Assembly: GCF_001894945.1 (NCBI RefSeq)
Contig: NZ_BCXE01000012.1
Location: forward strand, 1-64,000
DNA from: Rhodococcus ruber NBRC 15591
Lineage (GTDB): Bacteria > Actinomycetota > Actinomycetes > Mycobacteriales > Mycobacteriaceae
DNA: 64,000 bases
Reading direction: 5' to 3'
Of the stretch, positions 46,639 to 54,388 are shown piece after piece (positions within the stretch are counted from its first letter, which is position 1; each line of letters begins with the position of its first letter). The notes below the pieces were generated by a model. The model saw only the letters and a list, made by a program, of their open reading frames with translations, ran no database searches and had not been told where the DNA came from. A program made the translations under genes and the position numbers.

Positions 46639-48057
46639 TCACCACCATCGCCGCGGCGTGTGACGATCCCAGCGCAGTTCCGACTCGAGCTGGGAGGCGA
46701 GGGAGATCAGCACAGGCTCCGCGTTCTCGTGCCCCATGAGCTGGGCGCCGATCGGCAGGCCCGATCCGGTGAATCCCGCCGGGATGTTCACGCTGGGCCA
46801 GCCCAGGACGTTCCATGGCCAGGTGTAGGGGCAGGCGGCGGTGATCACCTTGTCGGTGGCCCAGCCGCCGAGTCCGTCCATCGCATCCACCGCCGGGGGC
46901 GGGGTCGCCGTGGTGGGGGCGAGGATCACGTCGAACCGGTCGAAGATCGCGCCGATGCGCCGGCGGATGCGCGGTTCGGCGGCCCGGGCGGCACGGAGCG
47001 CGCGGCCGCGGAGCACCCGGCCGGTGCGCGCGTTCGCCCGGGTCCGGGGGTCGGCCAGGGCGGGGTCCGGCAGGCGTCGCACCCAGTCGTCGATCCCCGC
47101 CATCGACCGGGGCAGAAAGTTCAGGCCCAGCAGTGGGCCGTAGGCGGGGTCGGCGAGGGTGACCTCGTGACCCAGGGCGCGCAGGGCACCGGCCAGGGAG
47201 TCCACCCCCGCGCGGATCTCGCCGTGCAGCCGGGTGCGGGTAGCGGTGTACGGCAGGGCGAACGAGAGCGCGACGCGGAGCCGGCCCGGGTCGCGGCCCA
47301 CGGCGTCGGACACCGTGACGGCCTCGGCTTCGTGCAGGTCGCCGACGTGGCCGCCCGCGACCGCGTCGAGCAGCAGTGCGGCGTCGGCGACCGTGCGCGC
47401 GAGGGGGCCGTGCGTGGTCAGGCCGTAGAACGCCTCGGGATCGGGCCACATCGAGATCCGCCCGCGCTGCGGCTTGATACCCACGAGGTTGGTCCAGGCG
47501 GCCGGTATGCGGACCGATCCGGCGCCGTCCGAGCCGAGGGCCGCGGACACCATCCCCGCTGCCACCGCCGCGGCACTGCCCCCCGACGACCCGCCGGGGG
47601 TGTGGTCGCGGTGCCACGGGTTGCGGGTGTGACCGAACGCGCTGCCGCCGGTGAACGGCCACTGGCCCAGTTCGGGGGTGTTCGTCTTGCCGACGATCAC
47701 CGCACCGGCGGCCCGCAGTCGCCGCACCACCTCGGCGTCCTGCTCGCGGACGGTGAACTCGCCGGCGCATCCGAACGCGGTGACCTCCTGTGCGATGTCC
47801 GTGTCGTCCTTCACCGCGACCGGCACGCCGAGCAAGGGGAGGCGGACCCCGGCGGCGAGACGCCGGTCGGCCTGTTCGGCCTCCGCGAGGGCCCGCTCCC
47901 GCCGGACGCTCCGGAAGGCGTTGAGGGCGGGATCGGCGGCCGCGATGCGGTCCAGGGCGGCCCGCGTCGCGGCGACGGACGTGATGGCGCCCGCGGCGAG
48001 GGCGGCGGCCTCGGCGGCGAGGCCCGGCGCGCGGGTGTCGGCGCGGGGTGCGGTCAT
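46639..48057 (-). CDS. Amidase (amidase-signature family)
   Basis: A 472-residue amidase-signature enzyme. The Ser-cisSer-Lys triad is visible: Lys in PVAVKDDTDIA, cis-Ser in TPGGSSGGSAAAVAAGM, and the nucleophile Ser in GSDGAGSVRIPAAW. These enzymes hydrolyse carboxamides, including aryl and aliphatic amides and some nitrile-derived amides. Position between era and recO matches mycobacterial amiA2. AGGAGG lies 10 bp before the ATG at 48057. It is likely repressed by the downstream TetR through the palindrome at 48077. Confidence 0.9.
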   Translation of the reverse strand: MTAPRADTRAPGLAAEAAALAAGAITSVAATRAALDRIAAADPALNAFRSVRRERALAEAEQADRRLAAGVRLPLLGVPVAVKDDTDIAQEVTAFGCAGEFTVREQDAEVVRRLRAAGAVIVGKTNTPELGQWPFTGGSAFGHTRNPWHRDHTPGGSSGGSAAAVAAGMVSAALGSDGAGSVRIPAAWTNLVGIKPQRGRISMWPDPEAFYGLTTHGPLARTVADAALLLDAVAGGHVGDLHEAEAVTVSDAVGRDPGRLRVALSFALPYTATRTRLHGEIRAGVDSLAGALRALGHEVTLADPAYGPLLGLNFLPRSMAGIDDWVRRLPDPALADPRTRANARTGRVLRGRALRAARAAEPRIRRRIGAIFDRFDVILAPTTATPPPAVDAMDGLGGWATDKVITAACPYTWPWNVLGWPSVNIPAGFTGSGLPIGAQLMGHENAEPVLISLASQLESELRWDRHTPRRWW

Positions 48058-48076
48058 ACGGCGGCGTCCTCCTGTG

Positions 48077-48096
48077 CTGTTCGTTCGAACGAACAG
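48077..48096. promoter_or_regulatory. 20-bp perfect palindrome, probable TetR operator of amidase operon
   Basis: CTGTTCGTTC and GAACGAACAG are exact inverted halves with no spacer, 20 bp upstream of the amidase ATG. Size and symmetry suit a TetR dimer pair. Confidence 0.7.
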
Positions 48097-48139
48097 TAAC
48101 GTGTTCCAGTGGCTCCGGTCGAGGGCCTGCACCGGAAAA

Positions 48140-48155
48140 TGTGATGCTCGTCACA
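48140..48155. promoter_or_regulatory. CRP-type binding site
   Basis: TGTGA-TGCTCG-TCACA matches the consensus TGTGA-N6-TCACA of CRP/GlxR proteins at every fixed position, with one further matching base on each side. It lies between the divergent amidase operon and the alpha/beta hydrolase gene. Confidence 0.6.
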
Positions 48156-48249
48156 TCTAGGCCATCAGCGGCGGGGCGCTGGGTATGCCCCCGGGGACAT
48201 CGCGGGCGCCTCCCGTGATGTCAGGGAGACCGGCTGTCAGGAGTTACAC

Positions 48250-49287
48250 ATGGGTTCATCACGCACACGCACCCTCCGGCGCGTACCGGATACGGAGACG
48301 CGGACGGTCTTCCGGACCATCCACGGCTACCGCCGCGCGTTCCGGATCGCCGGTGACGGGCCCGCCCTGCTGCTGATCCACGGGATCGGCGACAACTCCT
48401 CGACCTGGCGGGAGATCATCCCGCATCTGGCCCGCAAGTACACGGTCATCGCCCCGGACCTGCTCGGCCACGGCCGCTCCGACAAGCCCCGCAGCGACTA
48501 CTCGGTCGCCGGATACGCCAACGGGGTCCGAGATCTGCTGTCGGTGCTGGGCATCGCCCGCGTCACGGTGGTCGGGCATTCTCTCGGCGGTGGTGTCGCG
48601 ATGCAGTTCGCGTACCAGTTCCCGCAGATGGTCGACCGGCTCGTGCTGGTCTCGGCCGGTGGCGTCACCAAGGACGTCCACCCCGCCCTGCGGGCGCTGT
48701 CCCTGCCGGGGCTGAGCGAGGCGCTCAAGCTGCTGCGGATCCCGGGTGCCATGCCCGCTGTGCGTATCGCCGGGGGGCTACTGGGCCGATGGCACGACAC
48801 GCCCCTGCGTCCCGGTGTCCTGCTGCACGACACCTCGGACCTGATCCGGGTTCTGGGGGGCCTGCCCGATCCCACGGCGTGCGAGGCGTTCCTGCGCACG
48901 TTGCGCGCCGTCGTGGACTGGCGTGGTCAGGTGGTGACGATGCTCGACCGCTGCTATCTGACCGAGGACCTGCCCGTGCAGCTGATCTGGGGTGAGCACG
49001 ACAGTGTGATCCCGGTCGGGCACGCGCACCTGGCGCATTCGGCGATGCCGCATTCCCGGCTCGAGGTCTTCCGCAACTCCGGTCACTTCCCGTTCCGCGA
49101 CGACCCCATCAGGTTCGTCCGGGTGGTCGAGGAGTTCCTCGACTCCACCGCCCCCGCCGAGTTCGACGAGCAGCGCTGGGGCCGGCTGCTCGTCAACGGT
49201 GTCAGCGAGCGCCGGATCACCGGTGGTCCGGCCGCCCGGCAGACCGTGCTCGATGCGATGGGCGCCGAGGAGCGCAGCGCCACCTGA
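48250..49287 (+). CDS. Alpha/beta hydrolase
   Basis: A 345-residue alpha/beta hydrolase with oxyanion HGIGDNSSTW, nucleophile Ser in VVGHSLGGGVAMQFAYQFP, acid Asp probably in WGEHDSVIP, and His in NSGHFPFRDDP. PDLLGHGRSDKP is typical of meta-cleavage hydrolase and epoxide-hydrolase relatives. Mycobacteria have close counterparts of unknown substrate. CAGGAG precedes the ATG. A perfect CRP-type site lies about 100 bp upstream, so carbon or cAMP control is possible. Confidence 0.82.
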   Translation: MGSSRTRTLRRVPDTETRTVFRTIHGYRRAFRIAGDGPALLLIHGIGDNSSTWREIIPHLARKYTVIAPDLLGHGRSDKPRSDYSVAGYANGVRDLLSVLGIARVTVVGHSLGGGVAMQFAYQFPQMVDRLVLVSAGGVTKDVHPALRALSLPGLSEALKLLRIPGAMPAVRIAGGLLGRWHDTPLRPGVLLHDTSDLIRVLGGLPDPTACEAFLRTLRAVVDWRGQVVTMLDRCYLTEDLPVQLIWGEHDSVIPVGHAHLAHSAMPHSRLEVFRNSGHFPFRDDPIRFVRVVEEFLDSTAPAEFDEQRWGRLLVNGVSERRITGGPAARQTVLDAMGAEERSAT

Positions 49288-49339
49288 GCCGATCGGGTGA
49301 ATGCGGACGCGGGGTGCGCCCGGTGTCGGCCGGACGTGA

Positions 49340-49345
49340 CAGACT
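49340..49345 (+). promoter_or_regulatory. -10-like hexamer for leaderless recO transcript
   Basis: CAGACT lies 6 nt before the recO GTG at 49352. It differs from TANNNT at the first base, and no ribosome site is present. Confidence 0.35.
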
Positions 49346-49351
49346 CGGATC

Positions 49352-50167
49352 GTGAGGTTGTACCGGGATCACGCGGTGGTGCTGCGCCAGCACAAGCTGG
49401 GCGAGGCCGACCGCATCGTCACCCTGCTCACCCGTCGCCACGGGCTCGTGCGGGCCGTCGCGAAAGGTGTGCGCCGCACCCGCTCGAAGTTCGGGGCCCG
49501 GCTCGAGCCGTTCGCGCACATCGACGTGCAACTGCATCCGGGTCGCAGCCTCGACATCGTCACGCAGGTCCAGACCGTCGACGCGTTCGGTGCCGACATC
49601 GTCGACGACTACGGCCGCTACACCACCGCGTGTGCCGTGCTCGAGACCGCCGAACGGCTCGCCGGTGAGGAACGCGCTCCCGTCCCGCAACTGCACCGCC
49701 TCACCGTCGGTGCCCTCCGTGCGCTGTCCGACCGGATCCGGCCGCCGGAGCTGATTCTCGACGCGTACCTGCTGCGCGCGATGGCCTACGCCGGCTGGGC
49801 ACCGGCGATCGACCGCTGCGCCCGCTGCGACGAGCCCGGCCCGCATCGCGCATTCCATGTCGCGGCCGGGGGAGCGGTGTGCGTGCGGTGCCGTCCGCCG
49901 GGTGCCGCGACCCCCGGCGCGGGTGTGCTGGACCTGATGGACGCGCTGTTCCACGGTCGCTGGCAGGGCACCGAAACGGTGTCCGCGGCCACGCGTGGGC
50001 AGGTCAGCGGCTTGATCGCCGCCCATCTACAGTGGCATCTGGAGCGGCAGTTGCGGACCCTGCCCCTCATCGAACGCAGTCGTCCCCATGCCGTGACTGT
50101 GGAGGGGGAGACGGTCGGGCAGGATGGGGGGCGTGATTCGACGCCGCACCCCGCAAGCATCGCGTGA
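49352..50167 (+). CDS. recO: DNA repair protein RecO
   Basis: RecO (271 residues) loads RecA with RecR at gaps. The N-terminal OB fold shows [52 protein letters not shown] zinc site is formed by CARC (about 150) and CVRC (about 175). The 3' end overlaps the uppS start region by 44 bases, and the last residues ([16 protein letters not shown]) are variable. recO-uppS is the conserved order in mycolata. Confidence 0.92.
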   Translation: MRLYRDHAVVLRQHKLGEADRIVTLLTRRHGLVRAVAKGVRRTRSKFGARLEPFAHIDVQLHPGRSLDIVTQVQTVDAFGADIVDDYGRYTTACAVLETAERLAGEERAPVPQLHRLTVGALRALSDRIRPPELILDAYLLRAMAYAGWAPAIDRCARCDEPGPHRAFHVAAGGAVCVRCRPPGAATPGAGVLDLMDALFHGRWQGTETVSAATRGQVSGLIAAHLQWHLERQLRTLPLIERSRPHAVTVEGETVGQDGGRDSTPHPASIA

Positions 50168-50930
50168 CCGCGAGATCCGGCCGCCCGACCCGCATCCGTC
50201 CGGCGCCCGCCCACCGGGTCTGCAGCCCGAACTGATCCCGCGGCACGTCGCCCTGGTCATGGACGGCAACGGACGCTGGGCACAGGAACGCGGCCTGCCC
50301 CGCACCGCCGGCCACGAACGCGGCGAGGCGGTGCTGATGGACACCGTGTGCGGCTGCATCGAGATGGGCGTCAAGTGGCTCTCGGCGTATGCGTTCTCCA
50401 CCGAGAACTGGAAGCGCAGCCCGGACGAGGTGCGCTTCCTCATGGGCTTCAACCGGGACGTCATCCGCCGCCGGCGCGACGAGATGCACGAGATGGGGGT
50501 GCGCGTGCGCTGGGCCGGACGACGGCCCAAGCTGTGGCGCAGCGTCGTCAAGGAACTCGAGATCGCCGAGGAACTGACCCGCGACAACGACGTGATGACC
50601 CTCACCATGTGCGTGAACTACGGGGGTCGCGCCGAGATCGCCGATGCTGCAAGGGAAATCGCGCGTCGCGTGGCTGCGGGTGAGCTCGACCCGGAACGCG
50701 TCACCGAGGCCACGGTGGGGCGGTACCTCGACGAGCCCGACATGCCGGACGTGGACCTGTTCCTGCGGCCGTCCGGTGAGCAGCGCACCTCGAACTTCCT
50801 GCTCTGGCAGTCGGCCTACGCCGAAATGGTGTTCCAGGACAAGATGTTCCCCGACTTCGACCGTCGGGACCTGTGGGCCGCGTGTGTGGAGTACGCCTCG
50901 CGCGACCGTCGATTCGGGGGTGTGAAGTGA
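50124..50930 (+). CDS. uppS: Long-chain isoprenyl diphosphate synthase (decaprenyl type)
   Basis: A 268-residue cis-prenyltransferase that makes the polyprenyl phosphate carrier for cell-wall synthesis; in mycobacteria the homologue here makes decaprenyl diphosphate. The catalytic Asp is in [13 protein letters not shown] (about 41-53). Other marks are [28 protein letters not shown] and [26 protein letters not shown]. The start may be ATG 50124 or GTG 50133; both overlap recO. Its stop overlaps the next GTG (GTGA). Confidence 0.92.
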   Translation: MGGVIRRRTPQASRDREIRPPDPHPSGARPPGLQPELIPRHVALVMDGNGRWAQERGLPRTAGHERGEAVLMDTVCGCIEMGVKWLSAYAFSTENWKRSPDEVRFLMGFNRDVIRRRRDEMHEMGVRVRWAGRRPKLWRSVVKELEIAEELTRDNDVMTLTMCVNYGGRAEIADAAREIARRVAAGELDPERVTEATVGRYLDEPDMPDVDLFLRPSGEQRTSNFLLWQSAYAEMVFQDKMFPDFDRRDLWAACVEYASRDRRFGGVK

Positions 50931-51400
50931 CGGACGCCGGGACCGGACCGGGCGATCGGGCACCCGACCCCGGCGGAATGGACCCGAGCGGACTGGGCCT
51001 GCGCGAGCGGATCGCGTCCGCGCTGGCGGAGTTCGTCGCCCTGCACGAACCCAGGACGAACGGCGACGACGCGCTGGGATTCGACTACGCGGGCGTGCCC
51101 TGCGCCGTGCGGGTGGTGACCCTCACCGAAGGCCTCGACGTGGTGTCGCTGACCGGAATCCTCGCGTGGGACCTGCCACTAGACGACGCGTTGCGCACAC
51201 GCGTCGCCACGGCAGCCGACGCGCTGCAGTTCGGGTCGATCCACCTCGTCGAGCGGGACGCCGAGGCGGACGTGGTGCTCCGGTACTCCTTTCCCGCCAC
51301 CGGTCTCGACGATTCGCCCCTGACGACGATGCTGCTGCTCGTGCTCGGTGGTGCCGGCGACGCGCGCTCGGCCGTCGCGGGTACGGGCGGATCCGAGTGA
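50927..51400 (+). CDS. YbjN / type III secretion chaperone-like protein, copy 1
   Basis: A 157-residue soluble protein. After a Gly/Pro/Asp-rich head of about 25 residues, the domain [61 protein letters not shown] looks like the YbjN/CesT-like alpha/beta fold, named after peptide-binding chaperones. No binding partner can be read. It is coupled to uppS and to the next gene by 4-base overlaps, so the two YbjN-like proteins are made together and may form a heterodimer. Confidence 0.7.
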   Translation: MTDAGTGPGDRAPDPGGMDPSGLGLRERIASALAEFVALHEPRTNGDDALGFDYAGVPCAVRVVTLTEGLDVVSLTGILAWDLPLDDALRTRVATAADALQFGSIHLVERDAEADVVLRYSFPATGLDDSPLTTMLLLVLGGAGDARSAVAGTGGSE

Positions 51401-51900
51401 GCGAACTCGACTGGGACCTCCCGATCGTCACCGGGGACGACGACGCGCTGCGCGCGGCCGTGCTGCGTGTCCTGTCGACGGTCCTCACCGAGGAGATCGA
51501 ACCCGACACGGACGGCGATGTACCGATCTGGGTCGACGATGTGCTCACCTACGTCGTCGTCGACTCCCGAGCGGGGGTGGTGGAGCTGACGACGTACCTG
51601 GTGGAGCGGATCGCCGGTCGCACCCGCGCGGCCGAGGTCCTCGTCGACCTGCAGGCGCAGTGGCCGGACGCGAGACTCGAACTCCACCAGGATCGGGTGA
51701 CGGCGGTGCAGCGCGTCCCGGCGCACCCGCTGGTGCCGGCGCACCTGGCGCGCGCGGTCGCGGTCGTGGCGGCGCTGGTGCCGTCGGCTCCCGACCTCGC
51801 AACGCGGCTCGGCGGCCGGGCGTGCGTGTTCGACGAGCCGGGCGGCGAGACCGTCGATCTGCTGGGCGGGTGCGGTTGCGACGGCTGCGGGTGCCGCTGA
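51397..51900 (+). CDS. YbjN-like protein, copy 2, with C-terminal cysteine cluster
   Basis: A 167-residue protein related in layout to the preceding one: DALRAAVLRVLSTVLTEEIEPDTDGDVPIWVDDVLTYVVVDSRAGVVELTTYLVERI, then RAAEVLVDLQAQWPDARLELHQDRVTAVQRVPAHPLVPAHLARAV. It ends GGCGCDGCGCR, four cysteines within nine residues, a likely metal-binding or redox tail. It is the last gene before the convergent zinc-regulator pair zur-smtB. GTG start with a 4-base overlap. Function unknown. Confidence 0.68.
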   Translation: MSELDWDLPIVTGDDDALRAAVLRVLSTVLTEEIEPDTDGDVPIWVDDVLTYVVVDSRAGVVELTTYLVERIAGRTRAAEVLVDLQAQWPDARLELHQDRVTAVQRVPAHPLVPAHLARAVAVVAALVPSAPDLATRLGGRACVFDEPGGETVDLLGGCGCDGCGCR

Positions 51901-51944
51901 GGGTCACCGCTCAGCGGAGGCTGCGCTCGGCGGGAGGGCTGCGC

Positions 51945-52385
51945 TCAGCGGGAGGTTGGGGGCTCGGCGTCCGCGCACTCGCGGCAGGTGCCGAAGATCT
52001 CGACGGTGTGGCTGACGTCGACGAAGCCGTTGTCCTCGGCCACCTCGTGGGACCAGCGCTCGACCGCGGGCCCGTCCACCTCGACGGTGAATCCGCACGC
52101 GCGGCACACGAGATGGTGGTGGTGACCGGACGAGCAGCGCCGGTAGACGGACTCCCCGCTGTCGGTGCGCAGCACGTCGACGGTGCCGGCTTCGGCAAGG
52201 GACTGCAGGGTGCGGTAGACGGTGGTCAGGCCGATGCCCTCGCCGCGCCGGCGCAGTTCGTCGTGCAGGTCCTGGGCCGAACGGAATTCTTCGATCTCGT
52301 CGAGCAGCGCGGAGATCGCACTGCGTTGTCTGGTGGAGCGGACTCCGACGACGGGTTTGGGGGCGGGCGGCACGGCTGGGGTCAA
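51945..52385 (-). CDS. zur: Fur-family zinc uptake regulator Zur
   Basis: A 146-residue Fur-family repressor. The winged helix has RSTRQRSAISALLDEIEEFRSAQDLHDEL and GLTTVYRTLQSLAEAGTVDVL. The dimer domain has the regulatory metal segment SSGHHHHLVCRACGFTVEV and the structural CxxC pairs (CRAC, CREC). Pairing with an upstream ArsR-type smtB matches the mycobacterial smtB-zur operon, where both sense zinc. The start is TTG at 52385, overlapping the smtB stop (TTGA). Confidence 0.9.
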   Translation of the reverse strand: MTPAVPPAPKPVVGVRSTRQRSAISALLDEIEEFRSAQDLHDELRRRGEGIGLTTVYRTLQSLAEAGTVDVLRTDSGESVYRRCSSGHHHHLVCRACGFTVEVDGPAVERWSHEVAEDNGFVDVSHTVEIFGTCRECADAEPPTSR

Positions 52386-52768
52386 CCTTCCTCGACGTGG
52401 GCGACGGCATCGACGACGATGTGGGCGAGATGGTCGTCGACGAGACGGTAGAGCACCTCGCGTCCGGCGCGCTCGCCGCGGACCACGCCTGCGGCCTTGA
52501 GGATGCGCAGGTGCTGGCTGATCAGCGGTTGGGTGACGCCGAGCGCCCCGACCAGCTCGTGGACACAGTGTTCGGACTCGCGCAGTTGCAGCACGATCGC
52601 GATGCGCACGGGTGCGGCCAGGGCGCGCAGGAGCTCGCCGGCGGCGGCGAGGGTCTCCCGCGACGGAGCCGGGGCCGGGGCGGGTGCCGCCGAGCCCGGA
52701 CGGCAGTCCTCGTGCGGAGGGGGCGCGGCGCTGGCGTCGCCGCCGGGGCCGGTGTCGGCAACGCTCAA
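52382..52768 (-). CDS. smtB: ArsR/SmtB-family zinc-sensing repressor
   Basis: A 128-residue ArsR-family protein. The helix-turn-helix is VHELVGALGVTQPLISQHLRILKAAGVVRGERAGREVLYRL. The C-terminal helix contains D-x-H-x10-H-x2-E exactly (DDH...HVEE), the alpha-5 zinc site of SmtB/CzrA. The head (about 1-35) is Pro/Ala-rich with one Cys. A long palindrome at 52817-52842 overlaps its promoter, so it should repress itself and zur until zinc binds. Confidence 0.92.
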   Translation of the reverse strand: MSVADTGPGGDASAAPPPHEDCRPGSAAPAPAPAPSRETLAAAGELLRALAAPVRIAIVLQLRESEHCVHELVGALGVTQPLISQHLRILKAAGVVRGERAGREVLYRLVDDHLAHIVVDAVAHVEEG

Positions 52769-52816
52769 CGGGTCTCCTTCGGGTCCTCGGCCGCGTTATT
52801 GCAAACCGATCCCATT

Positions 52817-52842
52817 TTGATATGCACGAATGTGCATGTCAA
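52817..52842. promoter_or_regulatory. SmtB operator overlapping the smtB-zur promoter
   Basis: The core ATGCAC-GAAT-GTGCAT is a perfect inverted repeat, flanked by TTGA and TCAA as outer arms (one mismatched pair between), 26 bp in all. On the minus strand TTGACA (-35) at 52837-52842 is followed 17 bp later by CAAAAT (-10), so the operator covers the promoter. Confidence 0.7.
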
Positions 52843-52934
52843 CCGGCGCGACGTTCGGCCCCGCCGACCGGAGCGATAGGCTTACGGGTCGACGCACGCT
52901 GCGAAACCCCGCATCGAAGATGGAGTGAATCCGA

Positions 52935-54326
52935 GTGGCACCGAAATCCAAGATCGATACCGTCGCCAACCTGGCCAAGCGCCGGGGCCTGGTCTATCCC
53001 TGCGGTGAGATCTACGGCGGTACGAGGTCGGCCTGGGACTACGGGCCGCTCGGCGTGGAGCTCAAGGAGAACATCAAGAAGCAGTGGTGGCGCAACATGG
53101 TCACCAGCCGCGAGGACGTCGTCGGACTGGACTCGTCGGTGATCCTGCCGCGTCAGGTGTGGGTGGCCTCGGGTCATGTCGGGGTCTTCAACGATCCGCT
53201 CGTCGAGTGCCTGAGCTGTCACAAGCGCCACCGCCAGGATCACCTGCAGGAGGCGTACGCCGAGAAGAACAAGCTCGACGATCCCGACGCTGTTCCGATG
53301 TCGGAGATCGCCTGCCCCGACTGCGGCACCAAGGGCCAGTGGACCGAGCCCCGCGACTTCAACATGATGCTCAAGACCTATCTCGGCCCGATCGAGAGCG
53401 AGGAGGGGCTGCACTACCTGCGTCCCGAGACCGCGCAGGGCATCTTCGTGAACTTCGCCAACGTGCTCACCACGTCGCGCAAGAAGCCGCCGTTCGGCAT
53501 CGGCCAGATCGGCAAGAGCTTCCGCAACGAGATCACCCCGGGCAACTTCATCTTCCGGACCCGCGAGTTCGAGCAGATGGAGATGGAGTTCTTCGTCAAG
53601 CCGGGCGAGGACGAGCAGTGGCACCAGTACTGGATCGACTACCGGATGGACTGGTACACCGGACTCGGCATCAACAAGGACAACCTGCGCCTGTACGAGC
53701 ACCCGCAGGACAAGCTGTCCCACTACTCCAAGCGCACCGTCGACATCGAGTACCGCTTCCACTTCCAGGGCAGCGAATGGGGCGAGCTCGAGGGCGTCGC
53801 CAACCGCACCGACTTCGACCTGTCGACGCACGCGCAGCACTCGGGTGCCGACCTGAGCTTCTTCGACCAGACCACCAACGAGCGGTACACCCCGTACGTC
53901 ATCGAGCCGGCAGCGGGTCTGACGCGTTCGCTCATGGCGTTCCTCGTCGACGCCTACAGCGAGGACGAGGCACCCAACGCGAAGGGTGGCGTCGACAAGC
54001 GCACCGTGCTGCGCCTCGATCGCCGGCTCGCCCCGGTCAAGGCGGCGGTGCTGCCGCTGTCGCGCAATGCGGATCTGAGCCCCAAGGCGAAGGACCTCGC
54101 CGCGCAGCTGCGCCAGTACTGGAACATCGAGTTCGACGACGCCGGCGCCATCGGCCGCCGCTACCGCCGCCAGGACGAGATCGGCACCCCGTTCTGCATC
54201 ACGGTCGACTTCGACACCCTCGAGGACCAGGCCGTCACCATCCGCGAGCGCGACACCATGGCGCAGGAGCGCGTCGGGCTCGACCAGGTCGAGGGTTACC
54301 TGGCCCAGCGGCTGATCGGCGCCTGA
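52935..54326 (+). CDS. glyS: Glycyl-tRNA synthetase
   Basis: A 463-residue class II dimeric glycyl-tRNA synthetase. The sequence shows [33 protein letters not shown], the motif 2 region [46 protein letters not shown], and the C-terminal anticodon-binding domain ([19 protein letters not shown]... [22 protein letters not shown]). A zinc-like CLSC/CPDC pair is in the insertion near 93-140. GTG at 52935. It is divergent from smtB-zur, as in mycobacteria. Confidence 0.95.
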   Translation: MAPKSKIDTVANLAKRRGLVYPCGEIYGGTRSAWDYGPLGVELKENIKKQWWRNMVTSREDVVGLDSSVILPRQVWVASGHVGVFNDPLVECLSCHKRHRQDHLQEAYAEKNKLDDPDAVPMSEIACPDCGTKGQWTEPRDFNMMLKTYLGPIESEEGLHYLRPETAQGIFVNFANVLTTSRKKPPFGIGQIGKSFRNEITPGNFIFRTREFEQMEMEFFVKPGEDEQWHQYWIDYRMDWYTGLGINKDNLRLYEHPQDKLSHYSKRTVDIEYRFHFQGSEWGELEGVANRTDFDLSTHAQHSGADLSFFDQTTNERYTPYVIEPAAGLTRSLMAFLVDAYSEDEAPNAKGGVDKRTVLRLDRRLAPVKAAVLPLSRNADLSPKAKDLAAQLRQYWNIEFDDAGAIGRRYRRQDEIGTPFCITVDFDTLEDQAVTIRERDTMAQERVGLDQVEGYLAQRLIGA

Positions 54327-54336
54327 CCGCGCAGCC

Positions 54337-54378
54337 GCAGTGAGGGGGTCGCCTCGCACGAGGCGACCCCCTCACTGC
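54337..54378. terminator. 42-bp perfect hairpin between convergent glyS and TPM gene
   Basis: Twenty bases (GCAGTGAGGGGGTCGCCTCG) pair perfectly with their inverted copy across a 2-bp centre, 11 bp after the glyS stop and 10 bp before the other gene's stop. Confidence 0.85.
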
Positions 54379-54388
54379 ACGGTCGCGG

